Assembly (NCBI GenBank): GCA_945933905.1
Contig: CAMEQX010000028.1
Location: forward strand, 1-10,032
Reading direction: 5' to 3'
Length of the DNA stretch: 10,032 bases
Source: an uncultured Clostridia bacterium
GTDB taxonomy: Bacteria; Bacillota; Clostridia; Oscillospirales; Ruminococcaceae
Shown: piece by piece, positions 6,619-10,032 of the stretch
How the letters are laid out: every line of letters begins with the position of its first letter
Position numbering within the stretch: the first letter of the stretch is position 1
Made by a program: the position numbers and the translations under genes
The notes under the pieces: generated by a model
What the model was told of the DNA's origin: nothing
Seen by the model: the letters and a program-made list of their open reading frames with translations, nothing else
The model's database searches: none

Positions 6619-8244
6619 TTACTGCTTAACCTTAACCTTTGCCTTCGCTTCTTCCGCTTCTTCACGCATCTCTTCTTCAACATCCTTCGCGTGCTCCGCT
6701 TCAATCGCCGCGTCATACGACAACATCGGCGCTACGTCTTTGTGCTTAATCCGCCTGTCAACATAATTCTTCGTCAGCTTAATCACCACAGGCAGCATCG
6801 ACAGCACACCAATAAGGTTCGGTATCATCATCAGCGCGTTGAACGTATCCGAAATATCCCAAGCCAGCGACGACGTCATCATCGCGCCCGAAATTATCAT
6901 CACCACGAAAAACGCCTTGTAGAACTTCGCTGCCTTCACGCCAAACAAGTACTCAAACGCCTTCGACCCGTAGTGCGACCAGCCGACTACCGTCGTGAAC
7001 GCAAACAGCAAAATTGCCACGGATACAAATATGCTTCCGCCCGGACCGAATACGTTTCCGAAAGCGTCCGCAACCAGCGTCGCGTCACCGCCTTCAGCCA
7101 CGTTCACCGCACCTGTCGCAAGGTCGATTTTTCCGCTTGAAAGAACAACCAGCGCCGTCATTGTGCACACAACAAACGTGTCCGCAAATACCTCGAAAAT
7201 GCCCCACATACCCTGCTTAACGGGCTCTCTGACGTTGGACGCGGAGTGAACCATAACCGATGAACCAAGTCCCGCTTCGTTCGAGAACACGCCTCTCTTG
7301 AAGCCCTGAACCATCGTTTTAATCGCAATTCCCGCGCCGCCGCCGATAACCGCGGGCACCGTAAACGCAAACTTGAAAATCGCCGCAAACATATCGCCGA
7401 TTACCGTTATGTGAACGCAGATAACCACGATACAGCCGATTATGTAAGCCACCGCCATAAACGGAACAACCTTCTCCGCGAACGAAGCAATTCTCTTCAG
7501 ACCGCCGAGTATAATCAACCCGCCAAGCACCATCAGCACGCCGCCTATGATGATTGAAGTCCACTTCACGTCACCGAAAGCGTAGCCGAGGTCAACGTTT
7601 GAGAGGAACGCGTTGTCGAGGTTGATGACGATTTTGTTGATTTGACCCATATTTCCGATACCGAACGACGCCAGCACCGCAAACACCGCAAACAAGCCCG
7701 CGAGAATTCTTCCGACCCACTTGCAGTGCTTATATCCGCCCAAACCGTCGCGCAGATAGTACATCGGGCCGCCGCTCCATTCGCCCTCTTTGTTTTTGCG
7801 GCGGTAGTAGATACCGAGGATATTCTCGGAGAAATTCGTCATCATTCCGAAGAACGCGGCAATCCACATCCAGAAAACCGCACCGGGACCGCCTATGCAA
7901 ATCGCCGAGGCAACGCCCGCTATGTTACCGGTGCCGATTGTCGCGGCAAGCGCCGTGCAGAGCGCCTGAAACTGCGACACGGAGCCGTGCTCCTTGTTTT
8001 TGCGAACCTTGCTCTTGCGCTTGAACATTCCGCCGATGGTTCTCATCCACCATTCCTTGATGTGAGAAACCTGAAAAAATTTCGTGCAGATTGTGAGGAT
8101 AATTCCTGCGCCGATAAGCAAAACAAGTCCGAGCTTTTCCCACGCAAAATTGTTGATTGCGTTGTTGACCTCGGTGAGCTGCGTCACAAAATCCTTTTCG
8201 GCAGCCTGCTCAGCGGCTTCGGAAATCAATCCCAAAAGACCCAT
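6619..8244 (-). CDS. Alanine/glycine:cation symporter (AGCS family)
   Basis: This is a sodium- or proton-coupled carrier that brings alanine or glycine across the cytoplasmic membrane. The family signature is clear: GTGNIAGVA (about 104-112) followed by GGPGAVFWMW, the SGGPMYYL segment, and SNEAGLGSS (about 321-329). About ten or eleven hydrophobic segments run from residue 35 to 490. A charged, predicted cytoplasmic tail of about 45 residues follows, rich in Glu, Ala and Lys, with EEEMREEAEEAKAK near the end. I chose the ATG at 8244, giving 541 residues, because AAGGAG (8253-8258) lies 8 bases upstream. The in-frame GTG at 8253 overlaps that site. The gene is monocistronic, with its own promoter and terminator, and is divergent from nnr. 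AlsT/DagA-type proteins are the closest named relatives; the exact substrate cannot be read from the sequence. Confidence 0.95.
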   Translation of the reverse strand: MGLLGLISEAAEQAAEKDFVTQLTEVNNAINNFAWEKLGLVLLIGAGIILTICTKFFQVSHIKEWWMRTIGGMFKRKSKVRKNKEHGSVSQFQALCTALAATIGTGNIAGVASAICIGGPGAVFWMWIAAFFGMMTNFSENILGIYYRRKNKEGEWSGGPMYYLRDGLGGYKHCKWVGRILAGLFAVFAVLASFGIGNMGQINKIVINLDNAFLSNVDLGYAFGDVKWTSIIIGGVLMVLGGLIILGGLKRIASFAEKVVPFMAVAYIIGCIVVICVHITVIGDMFAAIFKFAFTVPAVIGGGAGIAIKTMVQGFKRGVFSNEAGLGSSVMVHSASNVREPVKQGMWGIFEVFADTFVVCTMTALVVLSSGKIDLATGAVNVAEGGDATLVADAFGNVFGPGGSIFVSVAILLFAFTTVVGWSHYGSKAFEYLFGVKAAKFYKAFFVVMIISGAMMTSSLAWDISDTFNALMMIPNLIGVLSMLPVVIKLTKNYVDRRIKHKDVAPMLSYDAAIEAEHAKDVEEEMREEAEEAKAKVKVKQ

Positions 8245-8274
8245 TTCTTTCACTCCTTAGATTTATTTAACCTA

Positions 8275-8303
8275 ATTATAACATATTTCGCGCCCGATTT
8301 CAA
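8275..8303 (-). promoter_or_regulatory. Sigma-A promoter of the AGCS symporter gene
   Basis: On the - strand, TTGAAA (8303-8298), a 17-bp spacer and TATAAT (8280-8275) preceded by TGT give an extended -10 promoter. Its -35 box lies 43 bp from the -35 box of the divergent nnr promoter, so a regulator bound between them could affect both. I see no clear operator there. Confidence 0.85.
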
Positions 8304-8346
8304 TAGTTTTTGCAACTTTTGTTTCAAAAAAATTCATTTTATCCAT

Positions 8347-8375
8347 TTGACAACTCGGGAATTTTGGTGTAAAAT
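8347..8375 (+). promoter_or_regulatory. Sigma-A promoter of nnr
   Basis: A perfect -35 box TTGACA (8347-8352), a 17-bp spacer and TAAAAT (8370-8375) form a strong predicted promoter. The start near 8382 gives a leader of less than 30 nt before the nnr ATG. Confidence 0.85.
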
Positions 8376-8409
8376 AAAAGTAAGATTTTCCATTCCGAAA
8401 GGAGAAACT

Positions 8410-9912
8410 ATGAAATTTGTGGTGACAAACGAGCAGATGAAGTCTGCGGAACGGCTCTGCGACAAGGATTACGCGAGTTTTTCGCGGCTGATGAAGAACG
8501 CGGGGAATGCGGCGGCGGAGCGTATTCTTGCGCTGTTTTCGGGGAAAACGGCGGCGGTTCTCTGCGGCAGCGGAAACAACGGCGGCGATGGGTTTGTGAT
8601 TGCGCGGAAGCTGCTCGAAAACGGCGTCGAAACGCGGGTTATCCTCGCGAACGGCGTGCCGAAAACCGAGATTTCGAGGGAGTATTTTGCGCTGCTTCCG
8701 AGGGAGATTGTCTTTGATTACAATAGCGACAAATCGCGCTGTAATGCGGTTTTGCACGAGAGTGAAATCGCGGTTGACTGCGTGTTCGGGACGGGCTTTC
8801 ACGGCGCGCTGACCGAAAATATCGCCGAGCTGATGACGGCGGCGAACGCGGTGCCGATGAAAGTCGCGGTGGACGTGCCGACGGGCGTGAACTCTGACAC
8901 GGGCGAGTTCGACGAGAACTGCTTCAAGCCCGATTTTACGCTGGTTCTCGCGGCGATGAAACGCGGTCTGATAACCCCCGCGTGCGTGGATTTGCTCGGG
9001 AAAACCGAGTTGCTCGACATCGGAATTCCCGAGGATTGCTACGCGGATTTTTCGGCGAAGCTTGTTGACGAAAGCGCGTATTCGGTTGTCCCAAAGCGGC
9101 TTCCCTCCGCGAATAAGGGCACGTTCGGGAGATTGCTCAACATCGCGGGAAGCCTTTGTTACAGCGGTGCTGCGGCGATGTCAACGAAAGCGGCGCTTCG
9201 GTCGGGCGCGGGACTTTGCACTCTCGCAGCACCGATATCGGTAGTGAAAACGCTCGGCGCGGCGCTCCACGAAACGACTTATCTCCCGCTCCCCGAAACT
9301 GATGAAGGATTTGTCGCGGGAAATTGCACGGAAAAAATCGCCGAAATTCTCCCGAAAATGAACGCGGTTTGCGTGGGCTGCGGGCTGGGAAACAGCGAGA
9401 ATACGCGGGTTTTGACGGAATTTGTCGCGAAAAATGCGGAATGTCCGATAATTCTTGACGCGGACGGAATAAATTCGCTCGGCGGCAATATAAATGTCTT
9501 GAAGGAGCGGACGAGCGCGGGCAGAGCGACGGTTCTCACGCCGCACCCGCTTGAATTTTCGCGGCTTTCGGGGCTTTCCGTGGCAGAAATTCAGCGCGAC
9601 AGGATAAAGGCGGCGCGGGATTTTTCCGAGGAAACGGGGGCGGTGGTGCTGCTGAAGGGCGCGTTTTCGGTGATTGCGCGCGGCAGCGAGGTTTTCGTCA
9701 ATCCGACAGGCTGCGCGGCGCTTGCGAAGGGCGGCAGCGGCGATGTTCTCGCGGGAATTATCGCGGCGCTGCTTGCGCAGGGCGTTGAGCCGTTGACTGC
9801 GGCGGCAAGCGGCGCTTATGTTCACGGCAAAACCGCTGAAATTCTCGCCGAAAAAATCCCCCCGCACGCGCTTCTCGCAACGGATTTGATTGAGGGGCTG
9901 TGGCGGGTTTGA
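8410..9912 (+). CDS. nnr: Bifunctional NAD(P)H-hydrate repair enzyme (epimerase plus ADP-dependent dehydratase)
   Basis: This enzyme repairs hydrated, inactive NADH and NADPH. The N-terminal YjeF_N domain epimerises the R and S hydrates, and the C-terminal ribokinase-like domain dehydrates the S form using ADP. The N-terminal domain (about 1-215) contains NEQMKSAE, LMKNAG, GSGNNGGDG (53-61), AVDCVFGTG with Asp123, and VDVPTGVNSDTG (154-165). The C-terminal domain (about 225-500) has KGTFGRLLNIAGS (236-248), ALRSGAGL, ILDADGIN, LTPHPLEFSRL (376-386) and the nucleotide-site motif GGSGDVLAG (441-449), with Asp445 as the expected catalytic residue. The 500-residue length is normal for the fused form. 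The ATG at 8410 follows AAAGGAG (8398-8404) with 5 bases between. The same frame is open far upstream, but only across the antisense of the symporter. Both active sites look intact. Confidence 0.96.
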   Translation: MKFVVTNEQMKSAERLCDKDYASFSRLMKNAGNAAAERILALFSGKTAAVLCGSGNNGGDGFVIARKLLENGVETRVILANGVPKTEISREYFALLPREIVFDYNSDKSRCNAVLHESEIAVDCVFGTGFHGALTENIAELMTAANAVPMKVAVDVPTGVNSDTGEFDENCFKPDFTLVLAAMKRGLITPACVDLLGKTELLDIGIPEDCYADFSAKLVDESAYSVVPKRLPSANKGTFGRLLNIAGSLCYSGAAAMSTKAALRSGAGLCTLAAPISVVKTLGAALHETTYLPLPETDEGFVAGNCTEKIAEILPKMNAVCVGCGLGNSENTRVLTEFVAKNAECPIILDADGINSLGGNINVLKERTSAGRATVLTPHPLEFSRLSGLSVAEIQRDRIKAARDFSEETGAVVLLKGAFSVIARGSEVFVNPTGCAALAKGGSGDVLAGIIAALLAQGVEPLTAAASGAYVHGKTAEILAEKIPPHALLATDLIEGLWRV

Positions 9913-10032
9913 GCGGGGAGCGCGTGATTTTCTGAGCAAAAACACTTGCGAAAATCGCTGATTTCGTGGAAAAATCGCGCGGATTTCTCTGAAAAAAGGC
10001 GGCTGCTTGTGGGCGGAAAATCGGTGAGTTTT
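9913..10032. other. Intergenic tail after nnr; no gene recognised
   Basis: These 120 bases have no supported reading frame. A bulged hairpin (9949-9966, CGAAAATCGCTGATTTCG) and a short AAATC-GCGCG-GATTT repeat lie here, but no U run follows, so I do not call a terminator. The nnr transcript probably continues to a terminator or gene beyond the window. Confidence 0.5.

Noticed and set aside
7642..8409. The nnr reading frame is open about 770 bases upstream of its ATG, which would give a 756-residue protein.
   Set aside because: The extension is antisense to the clear AGCS symporter gene, reads as low-complexity basic sequence, and runs across the divergent promoters. The ATG at 8410 has a good ribosome-binding site and matches the normal Nnr length.
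8254..8409. A possible riboswitch in the AGCS or nnr leader.
   Set aside because: Both predicted leaders are short (about 25-30 nt), because strong promoters sit close to the starts. There is no room for a glycine or other riboswitch.

Overview
The window looks like ordinary chromosomal DNA from a mid-GC Gram-positive bacterium of the class Clostridia, probably an Oscillospiraceae/Ruminococcaceae-type gut lineage. The evidence is the housekeeping gene content, the zinc-ribbon (four-cysteine) form of ribosomal protein L28, purine-rich Shine-Dalgarno sites, sigma-A promoters with 17-bp spacers, and U-tailed intrinsic terminators. The lineage is inferred from style and family resemblance, not from a search.

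Layout. At 2-718 (+) is the 3' two thirds of trpS (tryptophanyl-tRNA synthetase), cut by the window edge. At 874-1065 (+) is rpmB (L28) with its own promoter. It meets a large class A penicillin-binding protein gene (1169-3541, -) head to tail-end, with two stem-loop terminators in the 100-bp convergent gap. A 250-bp spacer follows, holding the PBP promoter and a hairpin. Then come mpg (3800-4639, -), a 3-methyladenine-type DNA glycosylase gene, and glmS (4646-6472, -), the glucosamine-6-phosphate synthase gene upstream of it. These two are probably co-transcribed from a promoter just upstream of glmS. An alanine/glycine:cation symporter gene (6619-8244, -) ends in a strong terminator and is transcribed divergently from nnr (8410-9912, +), the bifunctional NAD(P)H-hydrate repair enzyme. 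The last 120 bp hold no recognisable gene.

Functional links. GlmS makes the amino sugar that enters peptidoglycan and the PBP polymerises and cross-links it, so the middle of the window has a cell-wall theme. The other genes (translation, base-excision repair, amino-acid uptake, cofactor repair) are unrelated housekeeping functions.

I see no new defence system, mobile element, CRISPR array or biosynthetic cluster. The oddest stretch is 4433-4687. Two 108-109-bp tandem repeats follow glmS, and each carries a degenerate copy of the last codons and stop of glmS. A one-base deletion puts the copied stop out of frame. The mpg reading frame is therefore open through both repeats up to 6 bases from the glmS stop, and mpg has no ATG where the family's N-terminus should begin.
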